A stretch of 64,000 nucleotides of DNA from Streptococcus troglodytae. Its GTDB lineage: Bacteria; Bacillota; Bacilli; Lactobacillales; Streptococcaceae. Below, piece after piece: positions 52,540-63,891 of this stretch (positions are counted from its first letter, which is position 1; the number at the start of each line of letters is the position of its first letter). Under the pieces are notes generated by a model. The model searched no databases, had not been told where the DNA came from, and saw only the letters and a program-made list of their open reading frames with translations. The DNA lies in assembly GCF_002355215.1 (NCBI RefSeq), contig NZ_AP014612.1, positions 1,240,001-1,304,000 of the forward strand, given 5' to 3'. Position numbers and translations under genes: made by a program.

Positions 52540-53784
52540 TTACTCATATCTTAAGGCATCAATTGGATCCAACTTACTTGCCTTATTGGCTGGCAGAAGT
52601 CCAAAGACTATACCAACAAAAGCAGAGAAAGCAATACTAATGAAAACAACCTGCAGAGAAATTGCTGGAACAATATGCTGAGCTTTTAAAGCTGGAGTAA
52701 TGGCTGTTACTCCCATATAGGCAATTCCAAGACCAATTAGTCCTCCCAAAATGGTTAAAACAATGGATTCAATCAAAAATTGATTCAAAATTTTAATACG
52801 AGTAGCACCTAAGGCTTTGCGCAATCCAATTTCGCGCGTACGCTCAGTAACAGATACCAGCATAATATTCATAACACCTATACCACCAACTAGAAGGGAG
52901 ATACCTGCAATAATACCAAAGGCAACAGTGTACATGGAAGCCAACTGATTAGCTCGCTTCACGATATTATTCATATTGTAGTTTTCATATACCCCATCTT
53001 TAGCTCCAGACATCTTGGTGAGAGCCGCACCTGTTTCCTTACCAATTTTATTGGCCTGACTAACATCATCAATATGGAAATAAATTTGATCATTTTCTTT
53101 CACACCAAATTCGCTGGCAACTTGAGTATTAGTCATAATAGCATTTCCACCCGAAGTCGTTCCATAAGTAGCTGTCCCAGCATCAGGATCTTCATAAACA
53201 CCGACAACCAGATAACTCTTATTAGATAAAGTAATCACCTTATTGAGAGCCATTTCATTATCTCCAAAGAGCTTTTTTGCTAGATTGGTGTCTAACATAA
53301 TAATACGGCCAAATTTATCATAGTCGTTACTAGTAAAAGAGCGGCCTGCTCTTATTTTAAATTTCTTGATGGATAAATAAGTCCTGTTAATTCCTGTTAT
53401 ATCAACATTTTTGGAGCTCTTTTTCCTATAAGAAACGGTTGCTGTTTTACTATTCGTAATATAATAACCCGACACTCCTTTAGTATCTTGAGCGATTTTT
53501 TCTACCCAAGCTTCTTGAATATCCGGAGCTTTAGCACCGCTATCAGAGGTATCAACTTGATAATAAGAGTTCTTTTCAGCTTCTTTTTCAGCCTTCGTTT
53601 TATAATAAACGTTTAAGTTTTTTTGCTCTTTATTGACTTGAGCACTAATCCCTTTTTTAAGACCTTGTCCTAGAGCCATAATCATGACAACCGAAGCCAC
53701 TCCAATGATAATCCCCAGCATTGTCAGAAAAGAACGCATTTTATGGCTGAGAATAGAAGAAAGAGCAAATTTCCAATTTTCCAT
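52540..53784 (-). CDS. MacB-type ABC permease (FtsX domain)
   Basis: 414 residues. One N-terminal membrane helix (MLGIIIGVASVVMIMAL), a large extracellular MacB core domain, then three C-terminal helices of the FtsX domain, with LVSVTERTREIGLRKALGA between. Together with the two genes upstream it should form a tripartite-like exporter or mechanotransmission system for peptides or antimicrobial compounds at the Gram-positive membrane. Substrate unknown. Confidence 0.88.
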   Translation of the reverse strand: MENWKFALSSILSHKMRSFLTMLGIIIGVASVVMIMALGQGLKKGISAQVNKEQKNLNVYYKTKAEKEAEKNSYYQVDTSDSGAKAPDIQEAWVEKIAQDTKGVSGYYITNSKTATVSYRKKSSKNVDITGINRTYLSIKKFKIRAGRSFTSNDYDKFGRIIMLDTNLAKKLFGDNEMALNKVITLSNKSYLVVGVYEDPDAGTATYGTTSGGNAIMTNTQVASEFGVKENDQIYFHIDDVSQANKIGKETGAALTKMSGAKDGVYENYNMNNIVKRANQLASMYTVAFGIIAGISLLVGGIGVMNIMLVSVTERTREIGLRKALGATRIKILNQFLIESIVLTILGGLIGLGIAYMGVTAITPALKAQHIVPAISLQVVFISIAFSAFVGIVFGLLPANKASKLDPIDALRYE

Positions 53785-53794
53785 AAAATCCCTC

Positions 53795-54511
53795 CTATTC
53801 TATTTCAGCTGTTTGCTGACTGTCTTCTGTAATCTCACCATCACGGATGACAATTTTTCTTTTAGCATAGTCAGCAATCTCAGGTTCATGCGTTACCATA
53901 ATAATCGTTTTGCCTTCATTATTGAGTTCGGTCAGTAAATCCATGATTTGTTTACCGGTCTTAGTATCAAGAGCACCTGTTGGTTCATCAGCAAGAATAA
54001 TGGTTGGATTATTGACCAAAGCACGGGCAATAGCGACTCTTTGCTTTTGTCCGCCTGATAGCTCTGAAGGCAAATGCTTCATCCGTTCAGCTAGTTCTAC
54101 CTTATCTAAAAACTCTTTGGCTGTTTTTTTGCGCTGAGAAGGACTGACACCTGCATAAATGAGCGGCAATTCCACATTTTGCAGCGCATCTAATTTAGAA
54201 AGAAGGAAAAATTGCTGGAAAACAAAACCAATTTCCTGATTGCGAACACGCGCTAATTTACTTTCACTTAGGTTTTCAACGGCTTGTTGAGACAGATGGT
54301 AAGTTCCTGAACTAGGGCGATCTAAAAGGCCAATAATATTCATTAAAGTTGACTTTCCCGAACCAGACGGTCCCATAATAGCCAGAAAATCTCCTTCATT
54401 AACTGTTAAATCAATCCCTTTGAGGACCTGCAGTTCTTGATTGCCATTATGATAACTTTTTGTTATCCCTTCAAGATGAATGAGTTCTTTCTTATCACTC
54501 ACTGCACTCAC
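53795..54511 (-). CDS. MacB-type ABC ATPase (LolD/MacB class)
   Basis: 238 residues. GPSGSGKST, LSGGQKQRV, ILADEPTGALD and MVTHEPEIADYA: complete ATPase of the class that drives type VII ABC systems. Its ATG overlaps the adaptor stop (ATGA), and it is 10 bases before the permease. Confidence 0.92.
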   Translation of the reverse strand: MSAVSDKKELIHLEGITKSYHNGNQELQVLKGIDLTVNEGDFLAIMGPSGSGKSTLMNIIGLLDRPSSGTYHLSQQAVENLSESKLARVRNQEIGFVFQQFFLLSKLDALQNVELPLIYAGVSPSQRKKTAKEFLDKVELAERMKHLPSELSGGQKQRVAIARALVNNPTIILADEPTGALDTKTGKQIMDLLTELNNEGKTIIMVTHEPEIADYAKRKIVIRDGEITEDSQQTAEIE

Positions 54512-55809
54512 CTCTTTTCACTAGCCTTACTAGAAGGTTTGTCAATCTTCTGGCCGTCTTTTAAATTCTTATCTGGATTAGAAATAATGGTTTGTCCTTT
54601 ATCAAGACCAGATGAAATTTCCTGTGATTTAGCATCAGCATTTCCAACAGCAACCTCTTTTTTCAAAACTTTAGAATTCGTTTTATCATAAACCCAGACA
54701 TAGTTTTTATTGTCTTTTGTAACCAGTGCTGAATTAGGAATCACCAAGCTCTTATTGGCATTGGTCACCTCTACAGATACCGTAAAACCTTGTTTCAAGT
54801 CTCCTATATCACTTGTCAAATCAACTCTATAGTCATAAGCAGCGGAATTTGAAGAAGAGCCGCTTCCAGATGAATCAGCTGCCTGAGACTGACTGCCTTG
54901 ATCTTGGTTGGGATAATTTGAAATGTAAGAAATCTTTCCTGTCCACTCCTTCTTATCATAAACCTTAGATTTAATTTTGACTTCTTGGCCTACTTTGATA
55001 TTAGCCAAATCATATTCAGTTAAGGTACCTTGGATTTGCAATTTACCTTCACTGGTAACATGAACGAGAGCTTTGCTGGTTTTACCAGATGGGTCAACAT
55101 CATTATTAACTTCAGCAACTGTTCCTGTCACCTCACTGTTAACCGAAGTATCATCTAGAGCTTTTTGAGCCTTGTTAACGTCATCTTGTGCATTAGCTTG
55201 CGCATCATACAAATCTTGCAGCTGCTGATCTGATGATGCAGAGTTTACTGGGGTAATAGCAGCGGCACTTGCACTTCCTAGCGAATTCGTATTATTCATA
55301 TTATAGCCACCATTAGAGGAATTGCTATTTCCACTGCCAGAATTACTGCTAGAATTTCCTGCGTTGGATCCGCTGTCATAAGAACTATCTTGTGATGGCA
55401 GCGTACCATAAGTTTTATAATTTGTAATCTGACGGTTAACCTTATCTAGATTCCTGACTGCTTGATCATAAGCTGCTTGCGCAGTACTATTATCATACTG
55501 AACCAATTGTTGACCAGCAGTAACTTGATCTCCTGCAGACACCATAACCTTAGGATTGGTTCCTTTGTTACTATCATAATAGACATACTGTTCCGATTCA
55601 GACTTAACAGTTCCTGACAGTAAAGTTGAAGAGGCAATCGTTCCTTCTTTGACTTTAACTGTTTGATAACCAACATTATTTGATGTTGTTTGGCTTGTTT
55701 GCTGCAATCTAGCCCAAATAAGGCCTAATACTATCAAAACAGCTGCAAAACTACCGCCAATAATCCACCCCTTCTTCTTTCTGGTCATTTTCTCTTTTCT
55801 TTTTGGCAT
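54508..55809 (-). CDS. MacA-like membrane fusion (adaptor) protein with Ser/Asn/Gly-rich insert
   Basis: 433 residues; the GGAGG 8 bases before ATG 55809 fixes the start. N-terminal membrane helix (about 14-30), lipoyl/barrel halves (VKEGTIASSTLLSGTVKS ... VTGTVAEVNNDVDP) and a C-terminal beta domain. Between the two helical arms lies a low-complexity stretch of about 45 residues of mainly S, N and G (roughly 155-200), which replaces part of the usual coiled-coil hairpin. First gene of the exporter operon. Confidence 0.87.
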   Translation of the reverse strand: MPKRKEKMTRKKKGWIIGGSFAAVLIVLGLIWARLQQTSQTTSNNVGYQTVKVKEGTIASSTLLSGTVKSESEQYVYYDSNKGTNPKVMVSAGDQVTAGQQLVQYDNSTAQAAYDQAVRNLDKVNRQITNYKTYGTLPSQDSSYDSGSNAGNSSSNSGSGNSNSSNGGYNMNNTNSLGSASAAAITPVNSASSDQQLQDLYDAQANAQDDVNKAQKALDDTSVNSEVTGTVAEVNNDVDPSGKTSKALVHVTSEGKLQIQGTLTEYDLANIKVGQEVKIKSKVYDKKEWTGKISYISNYPNQDQGSQSQAADSSGSGSSSNSAAYDYRVDLTSDIGDLKQGFTVSVEVTNANKSLVIPNSALVTKDNKNYVWVYDKTNSKVLKKEVAVGNADAKSQEISSGLDKGQTIISNPDKNLKDGQKIDKPSSKASEKR

Positions 55810-55867
55810 AACTTCTCCCTCCTATTTTTCTCTTTATCATACCTCAAAGTAAAGTCAAAAGCCTTAC

Positions 55868-55915
55868 ATTTTTAAAATTAAAACTTACAAAATTGTAAGT
55901 TTTAATTTTAAAAAT
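55868..55915. promoter_or_regulatory. Perfect 23-bp inverted repeat upstream of the MacA-like gene
   Basis: Arms of 23 bases beginning ATTTTTAAAATTAAAACTTA are exact inverted copies separated by only AA. The core is ACTTACAAAATTGTAAGT. It lies about 60 bases upstream of the exporter operon start and has no GC stem or T-run typical of a terminator, so an operator for a dimeric repressor is more likely. The regulator is not in the window. Confidence 0.6.
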
Positions 55916-56001
55916 AAAGAGCAATACCTATTGTCTTAAGGCTATAATACAAATATACAGCCTTTTCGTTTTTTGTCAAGTTTTTCATATCAATCAAAAA
56001 A

Positions 56002-56037
56002 AACAAGCCTGAAATAAAAAGCATTTCCAGACTTGTT
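56002..56037 (-). terminator. Terminator of the pyr operon after carB
   Basis: Minus strand stem ACAAGTCTGGAAAT/ATTTCAGGCTTGT (one G-U) followed by eight T, 225 bases after the carB stop. Confidence 0.75.
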
Positions 56038-56261
56038 GTGAGATATAGATATTGCTAAGTAAAGTTGGTCAATGGGTTTCTTCTGCCAGCTTTTTATCCC
56101 ACTCTTTATTTGAGATAAAAAAGCAGCAAAGTTCAGATCATTTCAAGTTCATTATAATGGAGAGAGCTGGGTAATCTTAAGCAATATATGACGATGCTAC
56201 TCCAGCTTTAAATTAGAGAATAAAGCATAATGACTGCTTTCTTAACCCTTGTTCACTCTTC
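56038..56261. other. Gene-free stretch downstream of carB
   Basis: No supported gene. Two further imperfect hairpins are visible: GCTTTTTATC/GATAAAAAAGC near 56090-56124, and AGCTGGGTA/TACTCCAGCT near 56164-56208. Their role is unknown. Confidence 0.4.
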
Positions 56262-59200
56262 TTATATCGCCTGTGTAATGAAACCTCGGCTTTCAAGAAC
56301 CTTTACCATGGCATCTGCTGTGTCAAGCGCAGTAAAAAGCGGTACACCATGTTCAATAGCAGAGCTGCGAATAGCCGCACCATCTTCATCAAAGGTACGT
56401 TTGTTGCCAACTGTATTAATAATAGCCTGCACTTTACCAGATCGAACATAGGCAGGAATGTCATTGTCATCATCTTCACCCAATTTATTAACAAGGACTG
56501 CTTCTAAATTGTTTTCTGCAAAGAATTTAGCGGTACCTTCCGTGGCTAAAATACTGTAACCAATATTTGAGAAGCGACGTGCTAACGCTAATGCTTCTTC
56601 TTTAGTCTCATCAGCAATGGTAAAAATGACATTACCAAAAGCAGGAAGGTGGAAATAAGATGCTTCAAAAGCTTTATAAAGCGCTTTTTCAAGAGTTGAA
56701 TCAGTTCCCATGACTTCGCCTGTAGATTTCATCTCAGGTCCTAAAAGACTGTCAACCTTAGCTAACTTGGTGAAGGAAAAGACAGGAGCCTTAACATGGA
56801 CATTTTGACTTTCTGGATAAAGGCCATCCTTATAGCCAAGTTCAGTCAGACTGCTTCCTAAAATCAATTTAGTAGCAATTTGTGCCATTGGTATATCTGT
56901 CACTTTAGATAAAAACGGTACTGTACGACTGGCACGCGGATTAACTTCAATAACATAAACGGTTTCATCTTTGATGACAAACTGAATATTCATCATCCCG
57001 ATACAATTAAGTCCAATAGCCAAGCGTTTTGTATAATCTGCAATGGTTGCTTGAACTTCTTTTGAAAGAGTTTGCGGTGGATAGACAGCCATAGAATCTC
57101 CTGAGTGGACACCCGCACGCTCAATATGTTCCATAATGCCGGGAATAAGAACGTCCTTACCGTCCGAAATGGCATCTACCTCACATTCACTGCCGACTAA
57201 ATAAGAATCAACCAAGACAGGATGATCTGGACTGGCCTTTACAGCTGTTCGCATGTAAGAGCGTAAATCGTTTTCATTTTCAACAATTTCCATAGCACGT
57301 CCTCCAAGAACATAAGACGGGCGAACAAGCACTGGAAAACCAATTTTACGAGCCGATGCGACCGCTTCTTCTTCATTTGTTGCTGTTTGTCCCGGCGGCT
57401 GAGGAATATTTAAATCTTTTAAAGCCTGCTCGAAAAGATCACGGTCTTCTGCACGGTCAAGATCAGCTACTTGCGTACCCAGAATTGTCACACCAGCATG
57501 CGACAATGGTTCTGCCAAGTTGATAGCTGTTTGTCCGCCAAACTGAACAATGACACCTTTAGGTTGCTCTAACTCAATTACATTCATAACATCTTCAAAA
57601 GTTAGCGGTTCAAAATAAAGTTTATCAGAAACTGAAAAATCTGTTGAAACGGTCTCAGGATTGGAATTCATGATAATAGCTTCATAACCTGCGTTTTGAA
57701 TGGCTTTGACAGAATGAACTGTCGCATAGTCAAACTCAACTCCCTGTCCGATACGAATCGGACCTGAACCCAAAACAATAACGGATTCTTTTCCTGATTT
57801 GATGGACTCATTTTCCCATTCGTAAGTCGAGTAGAAATAAGGTGTTGCAGATTCAAATTCAGCCGCACAAGTATCAACCATCTTATAAACCGGAATTATC
57901 TTGTTATCCAGACGAAGCTTGCGAACATCATTTACCGTCATTTGCCAGATATCAGCAATTTTTTGATCAGCAAAACCATTGCGTTTAGCTTCCTTGAGAA
58001 TAGCAGTATCACCAACCTTGGCTGCTAGTTCTGTCTCAATTTCAAAGATATGCAAGAGCTTATCAAGAAAGAAAAGATCAATTTTTGTTAAATCTGACAA
58101 TTCCTCAATGGAATATCCGCGACGAATGGCTTCAGAAAGATAGAAAAGGCGGTCATCTTGAGCCTTAACAATTTTGGCCACCAAAGCGTCGTCACTAACA
58201 TTGGCAAGCTCTAGCATCTCATTATGGTAAACACCGATTTCAAGGGAACGGCAAGCTTTGAGAAGACTTTCTTCAATATTATGCCCAATAGCCATGACTT
58301 CACCAGTTGCTTTCATCTGTGTTCCAAGACGACGCTCCCCATGTTCAAATTTATCAAATGGAAAACGTGGAATCTTAGCCACGACATAGTCCAAAGCTGG
58401 TTCAAACATGGCATAAGTTGTCCCTGTAACTGGATTAATCATCTCATCCAGAGTTAAACCAACAGCAATTTTGGCGGCTAATTTAGCAATAGGGTACCCT
58501 GTCGCCTTAGAAGCTAGAGCTGATGAACGTGAGACACGTGGATTAACCTCAATGACATAGTATTTAAAGCTATGCGGATCCAGAGCCAGCTGCACATTAC
58601 AACCACCTTCAATCTTAAGGGCACGAATAATTTTTAAGCTAGCATCACGCAGCATTTGATTTTCGATATCTGAAAGTGTCTGCGTTGGTGCAAAAACGAT
58701 AGAATCCCCTGTATGAATACCAACTGGATCAAAATTTTCCATGTTACAGACAACCAGAGCATTATCTGCACTGTCTCTCATCACTTCATATTCGATTTCC
58801 TTAAAGCCAGCAATAGAACGCTCAATTAGACATTGCGTTACAGGTGACAATTTGAGACCATTTTCGGCAATTTCACGAAGTTCTTTCTCATCTGCACACA
58901 TACCGCCGCCTGTGCCGCCAAGCGTAAATGCTGGACGAACAATGACTGGATAGCCAATCTTAGCAGCAAATGCGACAGCTTCGTCAACGCTATTAACAAT
59001 ATCAGATTCTGGAATGGGCTGTTCTAAATCTTCCATCAATTGCTTGAAAAGATCGCGATCTTCGGCCTGATCAATAGCAGACAGCTTGGTTCCTAAAAGT
59101 TCAATCCCCAACTCATTAAGAACTCCAGCTCTTGATAATTCCATGGCCATATTAAGACCTGTCTGTCCACCAAGAGTTGGCAGTATTGCATCGGGACGTT

Positions 59201-59441
59201 CTTTTCTTAAAATTCGAGTTACAAATTCGATGGTGATAGGTTCAATATAGACCTTATCTGCAATTTCTTTATCTGTCATGATTGTCGCTGGGTTTGAATT
59301 GACCAGAACGACACTATAGCCTTCTTCTTTTAAAGCAAGACAGGCTTGGGTTCCTGCATAATCAAATTCAGCAGCCTGTCCAATGATAATGGGACCAGAA
59401 CCAATTACCATAATTTTTTTAATATCAGTACGTTTAGGCAT
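56262..59441 (-). CDS. carB: Carbamoyl phosphate synthase, large chain
   Basis: 1059 residues, full length. Two homologous ATP-grasp halves ([20 protein letters not shown] at the start, [20 protein letters not shown] at about 560), then a C-terminal MGS-like allosteric domain. It makes carbamoyl phosphate from bicarbonate, ATP and ammonia delivered by CarA. Last gene of the operon; separated from carA by a 173-base gap containing a repeat. Confidence 0.97.
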   Translation of the reverse strand: MPKRTDIKKIMVIGSGPIIIGQAAEFDYAGTQACLALKEEGYSVVLVNSNPATIMTDKEIADKVYIEPITIEFVTRILRKERPDAILPTLGGQTGLNMAMELSRAGVLNELGIELLGTKLSAIDQAEDRDLFKQLMEDLEQPIPESDIVNSVDEAVAFAAKIGYPVIVRPAFTLGGTGGGMCADEKELREIAENGLKLSPVTQCLIERSIAGFKEIEYEVMRDSADNALVVCNMENFDPVGIHTGDSIVFAPTQTLSDIENQMLRDASLKIIRALKIEGGCNVQLALDPHSFKYYVIEVNPRVSRSSALASKATGYPIAKLAAKIAVGLTLDEMINPVTGTTYAMFEPALDYVVAKIPRFPFDKFEHGERRLGTQMKATGEVMAIGHNIEESLLKACRSLEIGVYHNEMLELANVSDDALVAKIVKAQDDRLFYLSEAIRRGYSIEELSDLTKIDLFFLDKLLHIFEIETELAAKVGDTAILKEAKRNGFADQKIADIWQMTVNDVRKLRLDNKIIPVYKMVDTCAAEFESATPYFYSTYEWENESIKSGKESVIVLGSGPIRIGQGVEFDYATVHSVKAIQNAGYEAIIMNSNPETVSTDFSVSDKLYFEPLTFEDVMNVIELEQPKGVIVQFGGQTAINLAEPLSHAGVTILGTQVADLDRAEDRDLFEQALKDLNIPQPPGQTATNEEEAVASARKIGFPVLVRPSYVLGGRAMEIVENENDLRSYMRTAVKASPDHPVLVDSYLVGSECEVDAISDGKDVLIPGIMEHIERAGVHSGDSMAVYPPQTLSKEVQATIADYTKRLAIGLNCIGMMNIQFVIKDETVYVIEVNPRASRTVPFLSKVTDIPMAQIATKLILGSSLTELGYKDGLYPESQNVHVKAPVFSFTKLAKVDSLLGPEMKSTGEVMGTDSTLEKALYKAFEASYFHLPAFGNVIFTIADETKEEALALARRFSNIGYSILATEGTAKFFAENNLEAVLVNKLGEDDDNDIPAYVRSGKVQAIINTVGNKRTFDEDGAAIRSSAIEHGVPLFTALDTADAMVKVLESRGFITQAI

Positions 59442-59455
59442 TTATAAGATATTAA

Positions 59456-59547
59456 GGGCGTTAAGCGGACATAGCAAAAATAGGAAACCAGCCGACGACG
59501 CTCGCGTCTAGAATGTGTTTATCTTTTTTGCAAAGTCCGCAGCCCGT
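59456..59547. repeat. Interspersed palindromic repeat family 1, copy in carA-carB gap
   Basis: Arms GGGCGTTAAGCGGACATAGC and GCAAAGTCCGCAGCCC pair imperfectly around a GC-rich middle. The right half matches the galT-galE copy, and both ends match the copy at 63892-63985, including the following TTCAGTTAA. It lies within the pyr transcript. Confidence 0.75.
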
Positions 59548-59614
59548 ATTCAGTTAAGCAAATACGAGAACTTGCCCTTCTCCTTTCTTTCATTCATCGT
59601 CTCTCTGGACAACA

Positions 59615-60709
59615 TTAAATATTACTTGCTAGCTTTTCCAATTGAAAAGCATCAATTAATTCTAAAAATTCATCAAAGAGATAAGAAGCGTCATGTGGTC
59701 CCGGTGCAGCATCTGGATGATACTGAACAGAAAAAGCCGGATAGTGTCGATGACGTACGCCTTCAATTGATTTATCATTGATTTCTTCGTGCGTAATAAT
59801 AAGCTCCTCTGGCAAATCATCACGCGAAACAGCATAACCATGATTTTGACTGGTAAAATCAATACGTCCTGTTGCAATTTCACGCACCGCATGATTAAAA
59901 CCACGATGACCAAATTTCATCTTGTAAGTACGGGCACCATTTGCCAAACTAAAAAGTTGATGCCCCATACAAATACCAAAAATTGGAATTTTACCTTGTA
60001 CACCGCGAATCATCTCTAAAGCTTCCGGAACATCTTTTGGATTTCCCGGTCCATTTGACAGCATGATACCATCTGGATTTAAATTTAAAATCTCTTGAGC
60101 TGTTGTATTGTAAGGAACAACCGTCACATTACAATTACGTTTTGAAAATTCACGTAAGATAGAATGTTTCAGTCCGAAATCAACCAAAACAATATTTTTC
60201 CCAATACCTGGAGCTGGATAAGCGGTTTTAGTTGATACCTGTTCAATATTATTTGTTGGAAGAACAGTCGCACGTAATTGATCTTGTAGATGCTCAATAG
60301 AATCACCCTCATTGGCCAGAGTCGCCTTCATTGTTCCATGATGACGAATAATTTTGGTCAGTGCTCGTGTATCAATCCCAGAAATACCTGGAATATTTTT
60401 TGATTTCAAAAATTCATCCAAGGTCATCTGCTTGCGCCAGTTATTCGCCCGACGTGCATTTTCTGATACGACCACACCTTTACAAGTGGGTTTAATACTT
60501 TCATAATCATCACGATTAATTCCATAGTTGCCAACGAGTGGATAGGTAAATGTCAAAATCTGACCATTGTAAGACTGATCAGTGATAGATTCCTGATAAC
60601 CTGTCATACCAGTATTAAAGACAATCTCACCGGTTACATCAAGGTCTGCTCCAAAAGCCTGTCCCTCAAAAATTGTTCCATCTTCTAATATTAAAAGTCT
60701 TTTTCCCAT
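59615..60709 (-). CDS. carA: Carbamoyl phosphate synthase, small chain (glutaminase)
   Basis: 364 residues. ATG 60709 chosen: GAAAGG 8 bases upstream and [11 protein letters not shown] is the family start. C-terminal class I amidotransferase with GICMGHQLF (nucleophile Cys) and [10 protein letters not shown], where the triad Glu of E. coli is Asp; I recall this variant from other lactic acid bacteria. It supplies ammonia to CarB. Confidence 0.95.
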   Translation of the reverse strand: MGKRLLILEDGTIFEGQAFGADLDVTGEIVFNTGMTGYQESITDQSYNGQILTFTYPLVGNYGINRDDYESIKPTCKGVVVSENARRANNWRKQMTLDEFLKSKNIPGISGIDTRALTKIIRHHGTMKATLANEGDSIEHLQDQLRATVLPTNNIEQVSTKTAYPAPGIGKNIVLVDFGLKHSILREFSKRNCNVTVVPYNTTAQEILNLNPDGIMLSNGPGNPKDVPEALEMIRGVQGKIPIFGICMGHQLFSLANGARTYKMKFGHRGFNHAVREIATGRIDFTSQNHGYAVSRDDLPEELIITHEEINDKSIEGVRHRHYPAFSVQYHPDAAPGPHDASYLFDEFLELIDAFQLEKLASNI

Positions 60710-60837
60710 AATTTTACCTTTCAGTAAGATATAAAGCATTTTCACTCGCTAAACAAGGTTTGTAACCAATTGCTCTTTAAGGAAAATCCTTTTTTGAATG
60801 AAGCTACTAGTTTTGTCATTAAACAATGATTATGAAA

Positions 60838-61764
60838 TTAGGTTTTGCCTCTTAAGATTGCCTCAAGAATGGCCATTCTAACAAAAACACCGTTTTGCAT
60901 TTGAGCAACAATCCGTGATTTAGGAGCTTCAACCAAACTATCAGCAATCTCCACATCACGATTGACAGGAGCTGGATGCATGATAATAGCAGAGCTTTTT
61001 AATTGCTTGTAGCGTTCTTCAGTTAAACCATAATGCTGATGATAAGCTTCCTTAGAAAAACTTTCTTTCCCATCGTGTCGTTCATGTTGCACCCGTAAAA
61101 GCATCATAACATCTATCTGATCAATAATATCATCAATAGCAACATATTTACCATAAACATCAAATTCTGAAGCATACCATTCTTTGGGACCTGCAAAATA
61201 AATTTGGGCTCCCAAGCGCTTCAGAATCTGCATATTGGATTTGGCTACCCGAGAATGGGTAATATCTCCCGCAATAGCAATCTGAAGATTCTCAAAGGAA
61301 GCAAATTCATCGTAAATAGTCATTAAATCCAGCAAACACTGACTAGGATGCTGACCAGAACCATCACCACCATTAACAATTGATGTTTGAATGGTACGAC
61401 TATCAATTAATTCTTTATAATAATCATCCTGTGAATGTCGCACAACACAAATATCAACCCCTAAGGCACTCATCGTTAGAATCGTATCATAAAGTGTTTC
61501 TCCTTTATTGACTGAACTGGTTTTGGCATCAAATTCAATGACATCCAGTCCTAATTTTTTCTCTGCAACCTCAAAAGATTTATGTGTCCGTGTTGATGAT
61601 TCAAAGAATAAGTTTGCTGCAAAATATTGCCTATCCAATGAAAAAGTCACTTTCTTTTCTTTGAAGGCTAGCCCTCTTTTAATTAAACCAAGCACTTCTT
61701 CATTGGACAAGATTTCCATACTAACCAAATGCTTTAGTGATACGACACCATCTGTAACTACCAT
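60838..61764 (-). CDS. pyrB: Aspartate carbamoyltransferase catalytic chain
   Basis: 308 residues. [20 protein letters not shown] (about 53-72) binds carbamoyl phosphate, and [12 protein letters not shown] binds aspartate. First committed step of pyrimidine synthesis. It starts 4 bases after the pyrP stop. Confidence 0.97.
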   Translation of the reverse strand: MVVTDGVVSLKHLVSMEILSNEEVLGLIKRGLAFKEKKVTFSLDRQYFAANLFFESSTRTHKSFEVAEKKLGLDVIEFDAKTSSVNKGETLYDTILTMSALGVDICVVRHSQDDYYKELIDSRTIQTSIVNGGDGSGQHPSQCLLDLMTIYDEFASFENLQIAIAGDITHSRVAKSNMQILKRLGAQIYFAGPKEWYASEFDVYGKYVAIDDIIDQIDVMMLLRVQHERHDGKESFSKEAYHQHYGLTEERYKQLKSSAIIMHPAPVNRDVEIADSLVEAPKSRIVAQMQNGVFVRMAILEAILRGKT

Positions 61765-61768
61765 ATTA

Positions 61769-63034
61769 TCAGTCCTTTTCTGGGAGAATTTGATAAAGAA
61801 TTATACCAAGTAAGGTTGAAAAAGCGACACCTGTAATCTGTAAACCCTGAATCTGTAATGTCAAACCACCAATACCAGAAACTAAGATGATACTAGCAAT
61901 CAGCAGATTTTTCTTATTATCAAAGTCTGTCTTGTCCTCAATGAGAATTTTCAGACCGCTAGAAGCAATCACACCAAAGAGAGCAATTGATATACCGCCA
62001 ATAACTGGAGTCGGAATGGACTGTAACAAAGCCGATATTTTACCAATAAAACTCATCAAGACAGCAAGCAGAGCTGCACCAGCAATAACATAAACAGAGA
62101 AAATTTTATTAAGGGCCATGACACCAATATTTTCACCATAAGACGTTACAGGAGGTGCTCCCAAAATACCAGCTACAACCTGAGCTAACCCATCACCAGT
62201 CAAAGTTTTATCAAGTCCTGGTTCCTTGAAAAAGTCACGCCCGGTTAAACTATTGAGTACCATGATATGACCAAAGTGTTCTGTCATAGTTACAAAAGCA
62301 ATCGGTGCCATGGTTAAAATAGCTGATGGATAAAGCTTAAAACCATCATTCAAAATAGGAAGATGAATAGTAGGAATTTGTATCCAAGAAGCTTTAAAGA
62401 CACCTGTAAAATGAACAATTTCTTGACCTGTTAAAAGCCCAATAAGAAGGGCAAATAAATAACCAAAAATCAGACCAAAGAGAATCGGCATTAAACCAAA
62501 CATCCCCTTGCCATAAACATTAAATAAGACGACAGCAAACAGCGTTATCAAACCGATAAACACATAAGTCAGATGATAATGACCATCTTTGGTCATGACA
62601 TCACTAACGGCACTGCTTGCCAGACTAAGACCAATCACCATAACAATGGGGCCGACTACCACTGGCGGCAATATTCTATTAATCCAAGAATTGCCAATCC
62701 ATTTAATCACCAAAGCAACAATGAAGTAAACCAAACCACCAGTAATGGCTCCTTGAGCTACTGCTGCAATACCATCTGTCTTCATTAACGTTTGCATAGC
62801 ACCAATATAGGCAAAACTAGATCCCATATAAGCAGGAATTTTATACTTGGTTACACTCAAATGAACAAGTGTTCCTAGACCACATGACAAGAGAGCAACA
62901 GCTGGGTCAATGCCAACTAAGATTGGAACTAAAACAGTCGAACCAAACATGGCAAAAAGGTGTTGAAAAGATAAGCCCAACAACATACCAAAACGAGGCC
63001 GTTCTTGAACATCAAGCTTCAATTCTTGACTCAT
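61769..63034 (-). CDS. pyrP: Uracil permease
   Basis: 421 residues of the NCS2 family with about 12-14 membrane segments, including [10 protein letters not shown] and the conserved TMTEHFGH and [14 protein letters not shown] blocks. It imports uracil for salvage. Its ATG overlaps the pyrR stop by 4 bases. Confidence 0.95.
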   Translation of the reverse strand: MSQELKLDVQERPRFGMLLGLSFQHLFAMFGSTVLVPILVGIDPAVALLSCGLGTLVHLSVTKYKIPAYMGSSFAYIGAMQTLMKTDGIAAVAQGAITGGLVYFIVALVIKWIGNSWINRILPPVVVGPIVMVIGLSLASSAVSDVMTKDGHYHLTYVFIGLITLFAVVLFNVYGKGMFGLMPILFGLIFGYLFALLIGLLTGQEIVHFTGVFKASWIQIPTIHLPILNDGFKLYPSAILTMAPIAFVTMTEHFGHIMVLNSLTGRDFFKEPGLDKTLTGDGLAQVVAGILGAPPVTSYGENIGVMALNKIFSVYVIAGAALLAVLMSFIGKISALLQSIPTPVIGGISIALFGVIASSGLKILIEDKTDFDNKKNLLIASIILVSGIGGLTLQIQGLQITGVAFSTLLGIILYQILPEKD

Positions 63035-63561
63035 AGACTATCCTCTTTAGCAAGTAATAAAACATTGTCCTTATCATCAATTTCTACCATATTAACAACA
63101 ATTTCTTCTGAACTGCTGGTTGGAATATTTTTGCCAACATAATCCGCACGAATAGGCAATTCACGGTGACCTCTATCAACCAAAACTGCTAAACTGACAC
63201 GAGCTGGACGACCAAGGCTGACAACATTATCAATAGCAGCACGAATGGTACGACCAGTATAAAGAACATCATCTACCAAAATCACATCACGGTTGGTAAT
63301 ATCTACAGGCATCTCAGTTGTATTTTCTTCGACCTTGACATCATCTCGGAAAGATTTGGTATCAAGTTCTCCAAGTGGAATATCTAAACCTTCAATTTGC
63401 TTGAAACGTTCCTGAATACGACGAGCAATGAAGACACCACGTGTCTTAATACCAGCCAGAACAATATTATCAAGATTCTTATTTCTCTCAATAATCTCAT
63501 AAGTCATACGTGTGATGGCACGCTTCATGGTGACACCGTCAACAATTTCTTTCGTTTTCAT
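63031..63561 (-). CDS. pyrR: Bifunctional pyr operon attenuator / uracil phosphoribosyltransferase PyrR
   Basis: 176 residues. [13 protein letters not shown] is the PRPP-binding loop of type I phosphoribosyltransferases. PyrR binds UMP and then the pyr leader RNA, which favours termination. First gene of pyrR-pyrP-pyrB-carA-carB; its own leader carries the binding site. Confidence 0.97.
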   Translation of the reverse strand: MKTKEIVDGVTMKRAITRMTYEIIERNKNLDNIVLAGIKTRGVFIARRIQERFKQIEGLDIPLGELDTKSFRDDVKVEENTTEMPVDITNRDVILVDDVLYTGRTIRAAIDNVVSLGRPARVSLAVLVDRGHRELPIRADYVGKNIPTSSSEEIVVNMVEIDDKDNVLLLAKEDSL

Positions 63562-63591
63562 AGAATGCCTTTCTGTAAATGTAAAGAATAA

Positions 63592-63693
63592 GAAAAAATC
63601 CCCTCATACAAGGAGATTTCACAAAATATAAGTACAGTTTCTCGGCACTTTTTTCTTTGTTACTCCTTGCCTGCCTCACGGGACAGTGTTAAA
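63592..63693 (-). promoter_or_regulatory. PyrR-dependent transcription attenuator
   Basis: On the minus strand the leader has TCCCGTGAGGC (matching the PyrR-binding consensus UCCnGnGAGGC) in a CTG..CAG hairpin near 63672-63690. CAAGGAG (63663-63669) is complementary to CTCCTTG (63609-63615), the 5-prime arm of the terminator AAATCTCC...GGGGATTT with six T (63592-63619). This gives the classic anti-antiterminator, antiterminator and terminator set. Confidence 0.9.
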
Positions 63694-63711
63694 GGAATAT
63701 TCATTTTTATT

Positions 63712-63739
63712 ATTATAACATACTGCCTATATTTTTCAA
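63712..63739 (-). promoter_or_regulatory. pyr operon promoter
   Basis: Minus strand TTGAAA (63734-63739), 16 bases, TATAAT (63712-63717). The transcript would start about 63705, leaving room for the whole attenuator. Confidence 0.75.
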
Positions 63740-63793
63740 GAGCCGACCATTTTTTCCACGCCGTACGCATGAAGAAAATGCATGTGAGAATGT

Positions 63794-63863
63794 AGAAAAA
63801 GTCTTCTTTTGAGACTTTCCTTAGGTGATACGGACGGTAGCGATGAGGAAACTTTCGTTTCCT
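63794..63863 (-). terminator. Hairpins ending the upstream transcription unit
   Basis: Minus strand stem AAAGTCT/AGACTTT followed by TTTTTC (about 63794-63820), preceded by a perfect AGGAAAC-GAAA-GTTTCCT tetraloop hairpin (63846-63863). The first is probably the terminator of the gene lying beyond the window edge. Confidence 0.55.
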
Positions 63864-63891
63864 TATGTCCCAACCTAAACCAAGATACAAA

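Noticed and set aside
55868..55915. CopY-type copper operator
   Set aside because: The core has TACA and TGTA separated by four bases; the copper operator needs TACAnnTGTA with two.
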